Source of the DNA: Alterinioella nitratireducens
GTDB taxonomy: Bacteria; Pseudomonadota; Alphaproteobacteria; Rhodobacterales; Rhodobacteraceae
Length of the DNA: 64,000 bases
Direction: 5' to 3'
Assembly (NCBI RefSeq): GCF_013155465.1
Contig: NZ_JABJVX010000009.1
Coordinates: forward strand, 52,240 to 116,239
How positions within the stretch are numbered: the first letter of the stretch is position 1; every line of letters begins with the position of its first letter. Positions 17,834 to 26,355 of the stretch are shown piece by piece. The notes under the pieces were generated by a model, which worked only from the letters and a program-made list of their open reading frames with translations, was not told the origin of the DNA and ran no database searches. The position numbers were made by a program, and so were the translations under genes.

Positions 17834-18826
17834 TTATTCCGCCGCGACCTTGCGCGCGGCCCGTTTCTGCGCATGGGCCAGCAGCCCCTCGCGCACCCAG
17901 GCGCCATCGTCCCAGGCGCGGTTGCGCGCGGCCAGGCGTTCCACGTTGCACGGGCCGCCACCCTTCACGACGGTGAAGAACTCGTCCCAATCCGGTTCGG
18001 TGAAATCGTAGCCGCCCTTCTCCTCGTTCCATTTCAGGTCGGGGTCCGGCACCGTCAGGCCCAGATACTCGGCCTGCGGCACGGTCTGATCGACGAATTT
18101 CTGGCGCAGCTCGTCATTGGTGTTGATCTTGATCTTCCACGCCATCGACTGCGCGGAATGGACCGAGTCCTTGTCGGACGGCCCGAACATCATCAGCGAC
18201 GGATACCACATGCGGTTGAGCGCATCCTGCGCCATCTTTTTCTGCGCGGGCGTGCCGTTCGCCATCTTCATCATGATGTCGTAGCCCTGCCGCTGGTGGA
18301 ACGACTCCTCCTTGCAGATGCGGATCATGGCGCGACTATAGGGCCCGTAGGAGGTGCGTTGCAGCGGCACCTGGTTCATGATCGCGGCCCCGTCGACCAG
18401 CCAGCCGACCGCGCCCATATCGGCCCAGTTGAGCGTCGGGTAGTTGAAGATCGAGGAATACTTCATCTTGCCCGAGAGCAGCATCTCGGTCAGCTCATCG
18501 CGCGTCACGCCAAGCGTTTCGGCGGCGGAATAGAGGTAGAGGCCATGCCCCGCCTCATCCTGCACCTTGGCCAGCAGGATGGCCTTCCTTTCCAGCGTCG
18601 GCGCGCGGGTGATCCAGTTGCCTTCGGGCAATTGGCCGACGATCTCGGAATGGGCGTGCTGGCCGATCTGGCGGATCAGCGTGGCGCGATAGTCATCGGG
18701 CATCCAGTCGCGCGGCTCGATCTTGATGTCGGCGTCGATCTTGTCCTGAAAATCGCGTTCCTGGTCGGTCATTTCCTCGCGGGGTTTGATCCCGGTTCCG
18801 GCCGTCTTCACCATTTGGGCATACAT
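17834..18826 (-). CDS. paaA: Phenylacetyl-CoA epoxidase catalytic subunit PaaA
   Basis: 330-residue di-iron monooxygenase subunit that introduces the 1,2-epoxide into the ring of phenylacetyl-CoA. Likely iron ligands are visible: Glu61 (HAHSE), Glu91/His94 (DEAGH) and Glu174/His177 (ESFH). The ATG at 18826 is preceded by GGGAGGA 7 nt upstream; an ATG at 18841 lacks such a site. It is second in the operon after paaJ, separated by a palindromic repeat. Confidence 0.97.
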   Translation of the reverse strand: MYAQMVKTAGTGIKPREEMTDQERDFQDKIDADIKIEPRDWMPDDYRATLIRQIGQHAHSEIVGQLPEGNWITRAPTLERKAILLAKVQDEAGHGLYLYSAAETLGVTRDELTEMLLSGKMKYSSIFNYPTLNWADMGAVGWLVDGAAIMNQVPLQRTSYGPYSRAMIRICKEESFHQRQGYDIMMKMANGTPAQKKMAQDALNRMWYPSLMMFGPSDKDSVHSAQSMAWKIKINTNDELRQKFVDQTVPQAEYLGLTVPDPDLKWNEEKGGYDFTEPDWDEFFTVVKGGGPCNVERLAARNRAWDDGAWVREGLLAHAQKRAARKVAAE

Positions 18827-18852
18827 GTTTCGTCCTCCCATTCCTGTTTTTC

Positions 18853-18896
18853 GCGCAACTTGATCCGAAAACCGGTTCCCACTTTTCGGGTTGCGC
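18853..18896. repeat. Palindromic intergenic repeat between paaJ and paaA
   Basis: Imperfect inverted repeat with arms GCGCAAC plus CGAAAA on the left and the complementary TTTTCG plus GTTGCGC on the right, around CCGGTTCCCAC. The core resembles a palindrome that is frequent between genes in other alphaproteobacteria, notably Rhizobiales. It overlaps the last base of the paaJ stop codon and could act in mRNA processing or partial termination between paaJ and paaA. Only one copy was noticed in the window. Confidence 0.7.
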
Positions 18897-20098
18897 TACA
18901 CGCGTTCCAGGATCAAGGCAGCGCCCTGTCCGACCCCCACGCACATGGTGCACAGCGCATAGCGCCCGCCGGTGCGTTTCAACTGATAGGCCGCCGTCAT
19001 CACCAGGCGCGCGCCCGACATGCCAAGCGGGTGGCCAAGCGCGATGGCCCCGCCATTGGGGTTCACATGGGGGGCGTCATCGGGGATACCAAGTTCCCGC
19101 AGGCAGGCCAGGCCCTGTGCGGCGAAGGCCTCGTTCAACTCTATCACATCCATGTCGGAAATGCTCAGCCCCGTGCGCGCCAGGACCTTGCGGGTGGCGG
19201 GCACCGGGCCGATGCCCATGATGCGCGGCGCGACGCCTGCCGCCGCCATGCCGACGACGCGGGCGATGGGGGTGAGGCCGTTCGCCTCCGCCGCCGTGCC
19301 CGAGGCCATCAGCAGCGCCGCAGCCCCATCGTTGACGCCGCTGGCATTGCCTGCCGTGACGCTGAGGTCGGGGCCGTTCACGCCCTTGAGCTTGGCCAGT
19401 TTCGCCGCATCCGTGCCGGGGCGCGGGTGTTCGTCGGTATCGACCGTGATCGCCTCGCCCTTGCGCTGCGGGATCGTGACCGGGGTGATCTCATCGGCGA
19501 AAACACCTGCCTCATGTGCCGCCTGCCAACGGGCCTGGCTAAGCGCGGCGAAGGCGTCCTGATCTTCGCGGCTGACACCATACTCGGCGGCGACGTTATC
19601 GGCGGTCTGGGGCATGGAATCGGTGCCGTGTTTCGCCTGCATCCTGGGGTTCACGAAGCGCCAGCCGATGGTGGTGTCATGGACCGCGTTGGCGCGGGTG
19701 AAGGCGGTGGTGGCTTTCGGCATGACAAACGGCGCGCGGCTCATGCTTTCCACCCCGCCCGCGATGGCGAGGTCATAGTCGCCCGCCTTGATCGCGCGCG
19801 CGACCATGCCGACCGCGTCCATACCGGAGGCGCAAAGCCGGTTCACCGTGGTCCCCGGCACGTCCTGTGGCAGGCCCGCCAGCAGCGCCGCCATGCGGGC
19901 CACGTTGCGGTTGTCTTCGCCCGCCTGGTTGGCATCGCCATAGATCACGTCATCGACGCTGGCCCAATCCACCTGCCTGTTGCGCGCCATCAGCGCGGCG
20001 ATGGGATGGGCCGCCAGATCGTCGGCCCGGACCGAGGACAAGGCCCCGCCATAGCGCCCGATCGGCGTGCGTGTGGCGTCGCAGATGAATGCATCCAT
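18896..20098 (-). CDS. paaJ: 3-oxoadipyl-CoA / 3-oxo-5,6-dehydrosuberyl-CoA thiolase
   Basis: 400-residue thiolase acting twice in phenylacetate degradation, releasing acetyl-CoA and finally succinyl-CoA. The nucleophilic cysteine is at 89 ([12 protein letters not shown]), followed by [17 protein letters not shown] and [13 protein letters not shown] with the second His and Cys. Similar enzymes (PcaF) serve beta-ketoadipate; operon position favours PaaJ. The ATG at 20098 has AAGGGGAG upstream. It heads the operon paaJ-paaABCDE-paaA-like and is preceded by a palindromic control site. Confidence 0.93.
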   Translation of the reverse strand: MDAFICDATRTPIGRYGGALSSVRADDLAAHPIAALMARNRQVDWASVDDVIYGDANQAGEDNRNVARMAALLAGLPQDVPGTTVNRLCASGMDAVGMVARAIKAGDYDLAIAGGVESMSRAPFVMPKATTAFTRANAVHDTTIGWRFVNPRMQAKHGTDSMPQTADNVAAEYGVSREDQDAFAALSQARWQAAHEAGVFADEITPVTIPQRKGEAITVDTDEHPRPGTDAAKLAKLKGVNGPDLSVTAGNASGVNDGAAALLMASGTAAEANGLTPIARVVGMAAAGVAPRIMGIGPVPATRKVLARTGLSISDMDVIELNEAFAAQGLACLRELGIPDDAPHVNPNGGAIALGHPLGMSGARLVMTAAYQLKRTGGRYALCTMCVGVGQGAALILERV

Positions 20099-20123
20099 TG
20101 GCGTCGGACTCCCCTTGGCTCGC

Positions 20124-20150
20124 GCGGTCAATAGCTGACCGCACGGTCGG
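20124..20150. promoter_or_regulatory. Probable operator upstream of paaJ
   Basis: Two overlapping inverted repeats: GCGGTCA-N5-TGACCGC (20124-20142) and GACCG-CA-CGGTC (20137-20148). The stretch 20136-20150 shares the pattern TGACCNNNCGNTCGG with the site at 5011-5025. It starts 25 nt upstream of the paaJ start codon. A shared TetR-type regulator for both paa operons is the likely meaning. Confidence 0.55.
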
Positions 20151-20220
20151 GATATGGGCTTTGCCGATTCGACGCAAGGGAAATGTTACGACATCCGGCG
20201 CACATCGGTTTCGGCTGTAA

Positions 20221-20265
20221 CACGCGATGTCGACATCGCGTGGGCGCGGCCCGTCGATGGGCCGC
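20221..20265 (+). repeat. 45-nt double-hairpin element, copy A
   Basis: A perfect 22-bp palindrome (arm CACGCGATG, centre TCGA) at 20221-20242, a 3-nt spacer, and a 7-bp stem GCGGCCC with loop GTCGAT at 20246-20265. Copy B at 27870-27914 has the same lengths, spacer, centre and loop but different stem bases. It lies between the start of paaJ and the end of fahA. Confidence 0.85.
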
Positions 20266-20271
20266 ATCCCT

Positions 20272-21531
20272 TCACCGCGCGTAAGGATCCTTCAACGCGG
20301 GCAGCAGCTTGCCCTCGCAAGGGCCAAACCCGATCCGGTAACCGTCGCCCTTCGCCACGCCATGCAGCTCCAGCGTATCGCCATCTTCCAGGAAACTCCG
20401 CTCCTCGCCGGTCTCCAGCGTCACCGGCTCCTTGCCGCCCCAACTCAGCTCCAACAGCGACCCGCGCTGCGATGTCTCGGGGCCGGAGATGGTGCCGGAG
20501 CCCAGAAGATCGCCCACCCGCATCGGGCAACCGCTTGTCGTGTGATGGGCCAGTTGCTGCGCGGCGGAGTAATACATCTGGCTGTAATTGGTGCGCGCGA
20601 TGGTGCTGGCCGCCTTGCCCTCGGGGGCGAGCGTCACGGCGAGGTCGATGTCATAGAGCATCGGGCCCGCGTCCTTCAGATGCGGCAACAACTCCTTCTC
20701 GCGCGCGGGCGTGTCGCAGCGGAAGGGTTCCAGAGCCGCCGCCGTGACGATCCAGGGGCTGATCGTGGTCGCCGTCGCCTTGGCCTGGAACGGCCCCAGA
20801 GGCTGGTATTCCCAGGCCTGGATGTCGCGGGCCGACCAATCGTTGAGCAGCACGTAGCCGAAGATCATCGCATCGGCCTCGGCGACCGTCACCGGCCCTT
20901 GCGAGGGCGTGCCGACAATCGCGCCCATCTCAAGCTCAAGGTCGAAGCGTTTGCAGGGCGCCCAGATAGGGGCCTCCATGTCGGGGCCTTTCAACTGGCC
21001 CCAGGGGCGGCGCACATCGGTGCCCGACACAACGACCGAGGACGCGCGCCCGTTATAGCCGATGGGGATATGCAGCCAGTTCGGCGGCAGCGCGTTTTCC
21101 GCGCCCCGAAACATCGTGCCGACATTCACCGCGTGGTTCTTGCCTGCGTAGAAGTCGGTGTATTCGCTCACGTCAAAGGGCATGTGCATCGTGGCATCCG
21201 CCATCGGCACCAGGAAGGGCTCGGCCCGGCGATCCATGCCGGTCTTCTCGCTCAACAGCACGATCAGCGCCTGCCGAAAGCCCTGCCAAGCCTCGGACCC
21301 GAGTGCCATGAAGGCGTTCCACGAGGGCTTGGTGAAGACCGGCGGATCGCCCGCCGACAGCACGCCCTCGGCCTCCAGCGCCTGCACGTCGAGGATGAAA
21401 TCGCCAATGGCCACGCCGCAGCGCGGCCCCTTGCCCTCGGTGGAGAACACGCCATAGGGCAGGTTGTTCAGCGGAAAGTCGCAGTCGGGCGCATTCGCGC
21501 TCTCGACCCAGGAACGGCGCAGGTCACTCAT
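20272..21531 (-). CDS. fahA: Fumarylacetoacetase
   Basis: Hydrolyses fumarylacetoacetate to fumarate and acetoacetate, the last step of the homogentisate pathway for tyrosine and phenylalanine. The 419-residue product has the N-terminal FAH domain (NNLPYGVFS) and the catalytic domain with DFYAGKNHAVNVG, GYNGRASSVVVSG, DLELEMGAIVG and NDWSARDIQAWEYQPLGPF. Length matches the family (about 420). It follows maiA by 11 nt in one operon. No hmgA (homogentisate dioxygenase) is in the window. Confidence 0.96.
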   Translation of the reverse strand: MSDLRRSWVESANAPDCDFPLNNLPYGVFSTEGKGPRCGVAIGDFILDVQALEAEGVLSAGDPPVFTKPSWNAFMALGSEAWQGFRQALIVLLSEKTGMDRRAEPFLVPMADATMHMPFDVSEYTDFYAGKNHAVNVGTMFRGAENALPPNWLHIPIGYNGRASSVVVSGTDVRRPWGQLKGPDMEAPIWAPCKRFDLELEMGAIVGTPSQGPVTVAEADAMIFGYVLLNDWSARDIQAWEYQPLGPFQAKATATTISPWIVTAAALEPFRCDTPAREKELLPHLKDAGPMLYDIDLAVTLAPEGKAASTIARTNYSQMYYSAAQQLAHHTTSGCPMRVGDLLGSGTISGPETSQRGSLLELSWGGKEPVTLETGEERSFLEDGDTLELHGVAKGDGYRIGFGPCEGKLLPALKDPYAR

Positions 21532-21542
21532 CGGTTTCTCCT

Positions 21543-22175
21543 TCAGTCGGCATCAGGCTGGTTTTCGGGCCGCGCGGCGTCGAAGGCCGACAGGGCCAGC
21601 GCGCGGGATTCGATCTCGGTCAGGCGGGTCAGCGGGGCCAGGTCGACGCCCCACCGATGCGCGTTGTAAAGCTGAGGGATCAGGCAGATATCGGCCCAGC
21701 TCGGGCGGTCGCCGAAGCAGAAATCACCCGTCGGCGCGATCATCTGCTGAAACGCGGCCAGGTTTCGCGTCATGAAATGCACCATCCAGGCGATCCCGCC
21801 CTCGGCATCCGCGCCGTATTCCCGTTTCAGGTGAACGACGACGCCCACATTCGTCACCGGCTGCGTATCCATCGCGATGACATGGGCGGCAGCCAGCATC
21901 CGGGCGCGCGCCAGCGGCTCCTCCGGGACCAGCGCGGGGCTCGGATAGGTCGCCTCCAGCCAATCCAGGATCGCCATGGATTGCGTCAGTTCGGTGCCAT
22001 CCTCCAACACCAGCACCGGCACGAAGCCCGAGGGGTTATGCACCAGGTAATCCGGCGCGCCCTGTTCGCCCCTGACGAGGTGGACGGGGATGCTCTCCCA
22101 CGCCAACCCTTTCAGGCCCAGCGCGATACGCACCCGGTAGGAACAGGAAGATCGCCAATAGGTATAGAGTTTCAT
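21543..22175 (-). CDS. maiA: Maleylacetoacetate isomerase
   Basis: Zeta-class glutathione transferase converting maleylacetoacetate to fumarylacetoacetate. The 210-residue protein starts MKLYTYWRSSCSYRVRIAL, with the SSCS motif of zeta GSTs that binds glutathione, and has the GST C-terminal helical domain. The ATG at 22175 is selected because it gives the canonical N-terminus; an upstream codon at 22214 adds an unrelated leader. It is directly upstream of fahA. Confidence 0.95.
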   Translation of the reverse strand: MKLYTYWRSSCSYRVRIALGLKGLAWESIPVHLVRGEQGAPDYLVHNPSGFVPVLVLEDGTELTQSMAILDWLEATYPSPALVPEEPLARARMLAAAHVIAMDTQPVTNVGVVVHLKREYGADAEGGIAWMVHFMTRNLAAFQQMIAPTGDFCFGDRPSWADICLIPQLYNAHRWGVDLAPLTRLTEIESRALALSAFDAARPENQPDAD

Positions 22176-22244
22176 CGGTCCCGATCCCGTCACGTTTCGC
22201 CGCAGCTTACCCAAGCCATGGGGCCGGGTCGAACGGCTTTTCCG

Positions 22245-22766
22245 TCACCCACCCCAATAGGCCCGCGCCGAGGGAACGCGGCCAAACTGAAGGTGGAAAT
22301 CATCCAGTTGCGGCGGGTCGATCCCGGCCTCCAGCACCATGGTATGGGCCTGCCCGCGATGGTGGATCTGGTGCTGCACCAGATGCAGGATCAGCGCGCC
22401 GACCTCCTCCTGCACGGGTCCGTCCTGCCGCTCCGTGATGCGGGTCTGGGTCAGGGTCTCCTCGGTCAGGTCGCTGCAGAACCGCGCGAACCGCAGATCG
22501 ACATCGGCCTGCGCGCGGGCCAGGTCCGCGACCTGCGCGATCTCCTCCCGCTCATAGACCGACCGCCCGCGCCCGCCCGCCTCCAGCGCATCGACATAGT
22601 AGAGGTCGACCTCGTGGATATGGTTAAGCGTTTCGCGCAGCGACGGGAAGAAACCGGGGCGCGGCGCGGCGAACTCGGCCGCACTCATCCCCGCGATGGC
22701 CCCATAGAGCGTCGCGTTGGCCCAGGCATTGTTCAACGCCATGGTTCGGTAGGGGTTCGGTGTCAT
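22245..22766 (-). CDS. DinB-family putative metal-dependent protein
   Basis: 173-residue four-helix protein of the DinB/YfiT-like group. The presumed metal-binding histidines appear as LNHIHEVDLYY and LVQHQIHHRGQAHTM. Some members use mycothiol or related thiols, others are uncharacterised. It is upstream of maiA by about 70 nt and might share its transcript, but the role is unknown. Confidence 0.82.
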   Translation of the reverse strand: MTPNPYRTMALNNAWANATLYGAIAGMSAAEFAAPRPGFFPSLRETLNHIHEVDLYYVDALEAGGRGRSVYEREEIAQVADLARAQADVDLRFARFCSDLTEETLTQTRITERQDGPVQEEVGALILHLVQHQIHHRGQAHTMVLEAGIDPPQLDDFHLQFGRVPSARAYWGG

Positions 22767-22825
22767 CGGCGCGGATCCTCAACTTCGTGGCGCTTATCCG
22801 CTCCGATTTTGTAACCGTCAACCGA

Positions 22826-24280
22826 TCAGCGGGCGGTGGCCAGGATCGCGTCGAGGTCCAGGTGCCGCGCCATGTGCTCGGCCAGATCGTCCAGCACCGC
22901 ATCGACGCCTGCGCCGTAGCTGGCCGCGCCCGCAACCGCGCCGAACCCTTCCAGGTAGGCCCGCCGGAACGTATCGCTTGCGAAAAGCCCGTGCAGATAG
23001 GTGCCCTGAATCTCCCCGTAGAGGGTCGAGGCCCCCTCGGGCCGGTCACCCACATGCGCGAAGGGCCGCGCCCGATCAGGGCCGTCGCTCTGCCCGATAT
23101 GGATCTCGTAGCCCGAGACCTCGTGCCCGGTGAAGACATGCCGCGCCGTCACCCGTTCCAGGCTCTTGTCGCGCGACATCACCGTTTCGATGCCGAGAAG
23201 CCCGAGCCCTTCGGTGCTGCCCGGCGGCCCCTCGATCCCTTCGGGGTCGTGAATGGCGGTGCCGAGCATCTGGTAGCCGCCGCAAAGCCCGAGCACCTGC
23301 CCCCCCCGCCTGATATGGGCGGCAAGGTCCACATCCCACCCCTCGATGCGCAGGTAAGCCAGGTCGGCGCGGGTGGATTTCGTGCCCGGCAGGATCACGA
23401 GGTCGGTATCGCCGGGGATGGCCTGCCCCGCCCGGATCATCGTCAGCGACACGCCCGGCTCCTGCGCCAGCGGGTCGAGATCGTCGAAATTCGCGATGCG
23501 CTCGAAGGTCAGGCAGGCGATCTTGAGGCCTTGCCCCGCGCTCCTGCCCCTTATGTCCAGCGCATCTTCGGCGGGCAGCCTGGCGGCATCCGCGAAAAAG
23601 GGCAGGACACCGAAGCCGCGCCAGCCGGTGCGCGCCTCGATCAGTCTGTATCCGTCGTCGAAAAGGCTCACATCGCCGCGAAACTTGTTGATGAGGAAGC
23701 CCGCGATCATGTCGGCATCGCCCGGATCCAGCACCGCCTGGGTGCCGACGATCTGCGCGATCACCCCGCCCCGGTCGATATCGCCCGCCAGGATAACGGG
23801 GACATCCGCGGCCCGCGCAAAGCCCATATTGGCGATGTCGCCCGCCCGCAGGTTGACCTCCGCCGGACTGCCAGCGCCTTCGACGATCACCAGGTCATGC
23901 GCCGCCTTGAGGCGTCTGAAGCTCTCCAGCACGCGGGGCAACAGTCGCGGCTTGAGATCGGCATAGCCGCGCGCCTTCACCGTGGTCAGCCGTAGCCCAT
24001 GCACCACGACCTGCGCGCCGATCTCCGATTCGGGCTTGAGCAGGATCGGGTTCATATCCGTCACCGGCTCCAGCCCCGCCGCCTGCGCCTGCAAAGCCTG
24101 CGCGCGCCCGATCTCGCCGCCATCTACCGTGACGGCGGCATTGTTCGACATGTTCTGCGGCTTGAACGGGGCCACCGACAGCCCCCGCCTGCGCGCGGCC
24201 CTGCAGAGCCCCGCCACCAGCAGCGACTTGCCCACATTCGAGCCCGCCCCCTGGATCATCAGGGCCGTCACCTTGCACAC
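22826..24280 (-). CDS. cobQ: Cobyric acid synthase
   Basis: Glutamine-dependent enzyme that amidates four side chains of adenosylcobyrinate a,c-diamide to give adenosylcobyric acid. The 484-residue protein has an N-terminal P-loop-type domain ([29 protein letters not shown]) and a C-terminal glutaminase-like domain with the nucleophile cysteine in [10 protein letters not shown]. It starts at a GTG at 24280; the ATG at 24259 is an alternative. It belongs with the cobalamin genes further right. Confidence 0.95.
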   Translation of the reverse strand: MCKVTALMIQGAGSNVGKSLLVAGLCRAARRRGLSVAPFKPQNMSNNAAVTVDGGEIGRAQALQAQAAGLEPVTDMNPILLKPESEIGAQVVVHGLRLTTVKARGYADLKPRLLPRVLESFRRLKAAHDLVIVEGAGSPAEVNLRAGDIANMGFARAADVPVILAGDIDRGGVIAQIVGTQAVLDPGDADMIAGFLINKFRGDVSLFDDGYRLIEARTGWRGFGVLPFFADAARLPAEDALDIRGRSAGQGLKIACLTFERIANFDDLDPLAQEPGVSLTMIRAGQAIPGDTDLVILPGTKSTRADLAYLRIEGWDVDLAAHIRRGGQVLGLCGGYQMLGTAIHDPEGIEGPPGSTEGLGLLGIETVMSRDKSLERVTARHVFTGHEVSGYEIHIGQSDGPDRARPFAHVGDRPEGASTLYGEIQGTYLHGLFASDTFRRAYLEGFGAVAGAASYGAGVDAVLDDLAEHMARHLDLDAILATAR

Positions 24281-24407
24281 CCCGCTCGGCCCCGAGAGGG
24301 CGGGGTAAGCGCGGCGGCAAGAGCGCGGGAACCAGAACCAGCCCCGCAGGATCGAGGTTGACAGGAAATGATGAACAAATCCCTACCATCTTCCTGGTGA
24401 CAAATAC

Positions 24408-24770
24408 TCAAGCCCCGCCCCCCGCCGCGCGCAAGAGATCGGCGGGCAGGAACGCCTCCACAGCCGCGCTCGCGATCACCGTAATCGAGCCACTGTCCGG
24501 GTTGGTGACGTTCAGTCCCCCACGGACGGCCCGCACCGAGACCTCGCCCCGCGGCAACCCCGCCCGCAACGCGTCACAATCCACCTCACCCGGCACCTGC
24601 ACGCCAACCGTGACCCGCACCTCCATCGCCGCATGGTCGATCCCGAGCGCCTCGAATAGCGGGATCGAGGAGTGCCGGATCGCATCCTCGATCGCACGGG
24701 CCGCCGCCTTGGTGTAGTCCCGCCCGTAGAGATCGTTGCCCATCCCCATCTCGATGATGAACCGCTGCAT
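24408..24770 (-). CDS. Lin0512-family protein, first of a tandem pair
   Basis: 120-residue protein of the uncharacterised Lin0512 family, recognised by the MGMGNDLYGRDYTKAAARA start and by VRGGLNVTNPDSGS near the end. Paralogous to the next gene (24770-25114), which has MGTSLRRQDYTEAAIRA and VEGGLDVPRPDGAP at matching places. Its ATG overlaps the stop of that gene by one base (TGATG), so the two are probably made in equal amounts and may form a hetero-oligomer. The location between cobQ and cobO suggests a link to cobalamin, but no function is established. Confidence 0.75.
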   Translation of the reverse strand: MQRFIIEMGMGNDLYGRDYTKAAARAIEDAIRHSSIPLFEALGIDHAAMEVRVTVGVQVPGEVDCDALRAGLPRGEVSVRAVRGGLNVTNPDSGSITVIASAAVEAFLPADLLRAAGGGA

Positions 24771-25114
24771 CACGCGCCCTCCCGGTCGAAGGAGACCGAG
24801 ATCGCGGCATTGGCGATCACCGTCGGGGCGCCATCCGGACGCGGCACGTCCAGCCCGCCCTCGACGATGCGCAGATCGACATGGCCATATGGAAACACCG
24901 CCGCGACCCGGTCCCGATCGACACGCGACGGCGCAGCGACACCGATCTCGACGGTGATCCGCATCTCGGATTTCTCGCGCCCGAACAGGCCGGCGAGGTT
25001 GATCGAGTTGTGCCACAGCGCATCCCGAACCGCCCGAATGGCGGCTTCGGTGTAATCCTGTCGGCGCAGGCTGGTACCCATGCCGAACTCGGTCAGAAGC
25101 CGCGGACCGGTCAT
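24770..25114 (-). CDS. Lin0512-family protein, second of a tandem pair
   Basis: 114-residue paralogue of the preceding entry with the same layout: an acidic-to-aromatic start TEFGMGTSLRRQDYTEAA, a central beta strand region EMRITVEIGVAAPS, and HVDLRIVEGGLDVPRPDG. Its start codon overlaps, as ATGA, the stop of a 59-codon small reading frame (25111-25290) that has a strong ribosome-binding site. It sits between cobQ and cobO on the minus strand. Function unknown. Confidence 0.75.
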   Translation of the reverse strand: MTGPRLLTEFGMGTSLRRQDYTEAAIRAVRDALWHNSINLAGLFGREKSEMRITVEIGVAAPSRVDRDRVAAVFPYGHVDLRIVEGGLDVPRPDGAPTVIANAAISVSFDREGA

Positions 25115-25290
25115 GAAAGGACTCGCAGCAGAGGACAAAGGCACAATCTTGGAGGCAGCCCCCGTGACAGATGTCGGAGCCTCCGGCGGAGGTATTTCGA
25201 GCAAAATGAAAGCATGGATGCACAAGAGACACGCCACGCCCAGTGCTGACAGATCAGGTTAGGCGCGGCGCTTTCACTTTGCGCGGTCAT
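25111..25290 (-). CDS. Possible 59-residue leader ORF before the Lin0512 pair
   Basis: Begins at ATG 25290 with GGGAGAGG 5 nt upstream, a strong ribosome-binding site, and ends by overlapping the next gene's start (ATGA). The peptide is unlike known proteins by eye; it contains CQHWAWRVSCASMLSFC, rich in Cys and Trp, and then an Arg/Leu-rich tail. Part of it runs through the repeated motif at 25180-25214. It may be a regulatory leader peptide or a chance frame; translation is not shown. Confidence 0.4.
   Translation of the reverse strand: MTAQSESAAPNLICQHWAWRVSCASMLSFCSKYLRRRLRHLSRGLPPRLCLCPLLRVLS
25180..25214 (+). repeat. Hairpin plus GAGGTATTT motif, copy 1
   Basis: Hairpin CCTCCG-G-CGGAGG directly followed by TATTTCGAGCAAAATGAAAG. 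The motif 25189-25214 is nearly identical to the reverse complement of 25347-25372. The two copies face each other across about 130 bp upstream of the Lin0512 genes. Confidence 0.65.
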
Positions 25291-25346
25291 CGGGACCTCT
25301 CCCTGTACCGCTTCACCACCCTGGCAGGCAAATCCTAACAAACCAT

Positions 25347-25394
25347 TGCTTTCATTTTGCCGAAAATACCTCGGGGTCCGGGGCAGAGCCCCGG
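25347..25394 (-). repeat. Hairpin plus GAGGTATTT motif, copy 2
   Basis: On the minus strand a GC-rich hairpin (CCGGGGCTCTGCCCCGG, 25378-25394) precedes GAGGTATTTTCGGCAAAATG (motif 25347-25372). It lies just 3' of cobO (stop at 25430) and so may act in cobO transcript termination or processing. The same layout as copy 1, in opposite orientation. Confidence 0.65.
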
Positions 25395-25429
25395 CGGGTC
25401 GGATTGCCGAAGGCAATTCGAGGCCAAAG

Positions 25430-26050
25430 TCAAAACTCCACCCCCTTCTGCCCCTTTATCCCGGACCGGAACGGGTGCTTGACCAATGTCATCTCGGTCA
25501 CAAGGTCAGCCAGGTCGATCAGGTCGTCCTTGGCGTTCCGACCGGTCAGCACCACATGCGTCATCTCGGGTTTTTCCTCCGCGAGGAACCGCACGACCTC
25601 GGCCAGATCGAGGTAGTCATAACGCAGCGCGATGTTGATCTCGTCCAGCAGCACCATCCGAATCGCGGGATCGCGGATCAGCTCCTTCGCCTTCTCCCAC
25701 CCTTTCTCCGCCATCTCGATATCGCGGGTCTTGTCCTGGGTTTCCCAGGTGAAGCCCTCGCCCATCGCGTGAAACTGGCACAGATCGCTGAAATTGCCCT
25801 CCAGCAGCCGCCGCTCGCCGGTATCCCAGGCCCCCTTGATGAACTGCACCACGGCGCAGGGCATCCCATGCGCGATGCAGCGCAGGATCATGCCGAACCC
25901 GGAGGAGGACTTGCCCTTGCCCGGTCCGGTATGCACGATGATCAGCCCCTTCTCACCCTCCTTCTTCGCCATGATCTTGTCGCGCGCGGCTTTCTTCTTG
26001 GCCATCTTCTGCGCATGGCGGTCTTCGTCGGAAAGCGGTGTGTCGGTCAT
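25430..26050 (-). CDS. cobO: Cob(I)yrinic acid a,c-diamide adenosyltransferase
   Basis: Transfers the 5'-deoxyadenosyl group from ATP to the corrinoid cobalt. The 206-residue protein has the P-loop VHTGPGKGKSSSGFGMILR, the conserved VVQFIKGAWDTGE, and EINIALRYDYLDL with VVLTGRN. Length and motifs fit the CobO/BtuR family. It is divergent from the riboswitch-led DUF1636-cobW operon. The 3' side holds a GC-rich hairpin. Confidence 0.96.
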   Translation of the reverse strand: MTDTPLSDEDRHAQKMAKKKAARDKIMAKKEGEKGLIIVHTGPGKGKSSSGFGMILRCIAHGMPCAVVQFIKGAWDTGERRLLEGNFSDLCQFHAMGEGFTWETQDKTRDIEMAEKGWEKAKELIRDPAIRMVLLDEINIALRYDYLDLAEVVRFLAEEKPEMTHVVLTGRNAKDDLIDLADLVTEMTLVKHPFRSGIKGQKGVEF

Positions 26051-26105
26051 CTGGCGTCATCCTCATGCTTGACAAAGGGCTCGGTGATGGAGCAGGTGCG
26101 TAGCC

Positions 26106-26306
26106 GTGCTGGTTCCTGTCTTAGGACAGGCGAAGAGGGAATGCGACAGGCTTTGCGACCGATCACCGGTGGAAAGCCGCAAGCGCAGCCGCCCCCGCGA
26201 CCGTGACCGGAGAATGGCCCCCGTATCCCACTGGCATCGACCGGGAAGGGTGAGGGGTCGCCGGGGCATCGCTCCGATATCCGCAAGCCGGGAGACCTGC
26301 CAGCAC
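26106..26306 (+). promoter_or_regulatory. Cobalamin (adenosylcobalamin) riboswitch
   Basis: Aptamer with a perfect 7-bp closing stem GTGCTGG (26106-26112) / CCAGCAC (26300-26306), the core AAGCGCAGCCGCCCCCGCGA and following GTGA, a CACTGG segment, and the B12-box-like GCCGGGAGACCTGCC at 26287-26301. It sits 120 nt upstream of the DUF1636 gene and should reduce expression of DUF1636, cobW and possibly the whole cob operon when adenosylcobalamin is plentiful. Confidence 0.93.
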
Positions 26307-26355
26307 GGGACGGATGGATGAAGACCGCGCGAACGGGGTGTTTCGGGCTGGCTTT

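Noticed and set aside
17579..20134. Long plus-strand reading frame opposite paaABJ
   Set aside because: Same reason: shadow of paaB, paaA and paaJ, with low-complexity composition.
26051..26105. Second riboswitch controlling cobO on the minus strand
   Set aside because: No B12-box or aptamer core was recognised on the minus strand; the aptamer is on the plus strand only.
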